From positions 1-5,243 of the forward strand of contig CAYNNI010000027.1 of assembly GCA_964398805.1 (NCBI GenBank): a DNA stretch of 5,243 nucleotides, read 5' to 3'. This document shows positions 5,112 through 5,243 of this stretch, piece after piece (within the stretch, counting starts at the first letter, position 1; each line of letters begins with the position of its first letter). The position numbers and the translations under genes were made by a program. Source of the stretch: CAISDH01 sp964398805. GTDB lineage: Archaea > Micrarchaeota > Micrarchaeia > Micrarchaeales > Micrarchaeaceae. Under the pieces are notes generated by a model. That model worked only from the letters and a program-made list of their open reading frames with translations, made no database searches and had not been told where the DNA came from.

Positions 5112-5124
5112 TTCATCACGTTTC

Positions 5125-5164
5125 GGCGGCTTGCGGCGCGATTTTTTTCCGCGCTGCGGCCGCC
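5125..5164. repeat. Left-end imperfect hairpin of the insertion sequence
   Basis: Left arm GGCGGCTTGCGGCGCG (5125-5140) pairs with right arm CGCGCTGCGGCCGCC (5150-5164) around a 9-base T-rich loop. The stem has one G-T pair and a small TT/G bulge. It lies 13 bases upstream of the tnpA start, the position of the left-end imperfect palindrome in IS200-type elements; being so close to the ATG it may also limit tnpA expression. Confidence 0.65.
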
Positions 5165-5177
5165 TTACGTCGTATTC

Positions 5178-5243
5178 TCAAACCCCATAGAAATAGTCTC
5201 TCTGCGAATCGCGCACCGTGGGGTCAATTCCGTCCATGCACTG
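5178..5243 (-). CDS. C-terminal tail of an unrecognised gene, cut by window edge
   Basis: Reading the minus strand inward from the window edge gives 21 codons ending in TGA at 5180-5178: QCMDGIDPTVRDSQRDYFYG then V. The mix of charged and aromatic residues looks like a real C-terminus, and the stop sits just outside the expected left end of the insertion sequence. The plus strand is also open here in two frames, so the call rests on residue make-up only. If right, this gene and the plus-strand operon converge, and the insertion landed at their junction. Confidence 0.4.
   Translation of the reverse strand, partial: QCMDGIDPTVRDSQRDYFYGV

Larger units (their letters stand above)
4620..5164 (-). 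mobile_element. IS200-type insertion sequence (IS200/IS605 family), tnpA only
   Basis: An intact Y1/HUH transposase gene is flanked on both sides by hairpins rather than by inverted repeats, as in the IS200/IS605 family, which moves as single-stranded DNA and inserts 3' to a short target without making target duplications. Limits given are the outer edges of the end hairpins; the true tips should lie some 5-20 bases further out on each side and cannot be fixed without an empty site. No tnpB or tnpB remnant lies inside the element, so it is of the IS200 type. The element inserted downstream of the isoprenoid operon, with its transposase pointing back toward it. Confidence 0.75.

Noticed and set aside
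4723..5190. Plus-strand open frames opposite tnpA
   Set aside because: Antisense to a clear transposase; no family features.

Overview
The window looks archaeal. It carries the start of an RNase P protein of the Rpp29 type and a DUF373-type membrane protein, both archaeal families, with TATA-box promoters a short distance upstream of starts and heavy use of AGG (Arg) and ATA (Ile) codons. I cannot place the organism more precisely. The block at about 2000-4440 is visibly richer in G+C than the left third and the far right end.

Left part, minus strand: the 5' part of rnp1 (1-190, running off the window) lies 87 bases downstream of a 406-residue DUF373 membrane protein (278-1498), which has its own TATA-like promoter at about 1529-1538. 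The following 500 bases (1499-2003) are a divergent intergenic region. It holds one unrecognised minus-strand open frame, one 37-codon plus-strand frame with a strong ribosome binding site, and a clear TATA box at 1967-1974 that drives the genes to its right.

Middle part, plus strand, 2004-4439: a tightly overlapping operon of four functional units. These are a diverged trans-isoprenyl diphosphate synthase broken into two frames by a one-base shift at a run of four G (2390-2393), a Nudix hydrolase, a P-loop nucleotide kinase-like protein resembling the archaeal UPF0200 family, and a membrane protein of the dolichol/phytol kinase (COG0170) family. Start and stop codons overlap at every junction, so translation is probably coupled. 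The combination of a prenyl chain builder and a polyprenol kinase suggests a module for making or recycling a polyprenyl (phosphate) lipid carrier or a membrane-lipid precursor. The roles of the Nudix and kinase proteins in it are unknown.

Right part: a short unrecognised plus-strand frame (4502-4630) follows the operon and runs into an IS200-type insertion sequence. The element has an intact Y1/HUH transposase tnpA on the minus strand (4656-5111), a perfect 8-bp hairpin at the right end (4620-4639), a second hairpin over the tnpA stop (4649-4667) and a long imperfect hairpin at the left end (5125-5164). It carries no tnpB here. The stop codon of the short frame is supplied by the loop of the right-end hairpin, so that frame is probably a host gene cut by the insertion. 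Beyond the element, a minus-strand frame (5178-5243) looks like the C-terminal tail of another gene running off the window.
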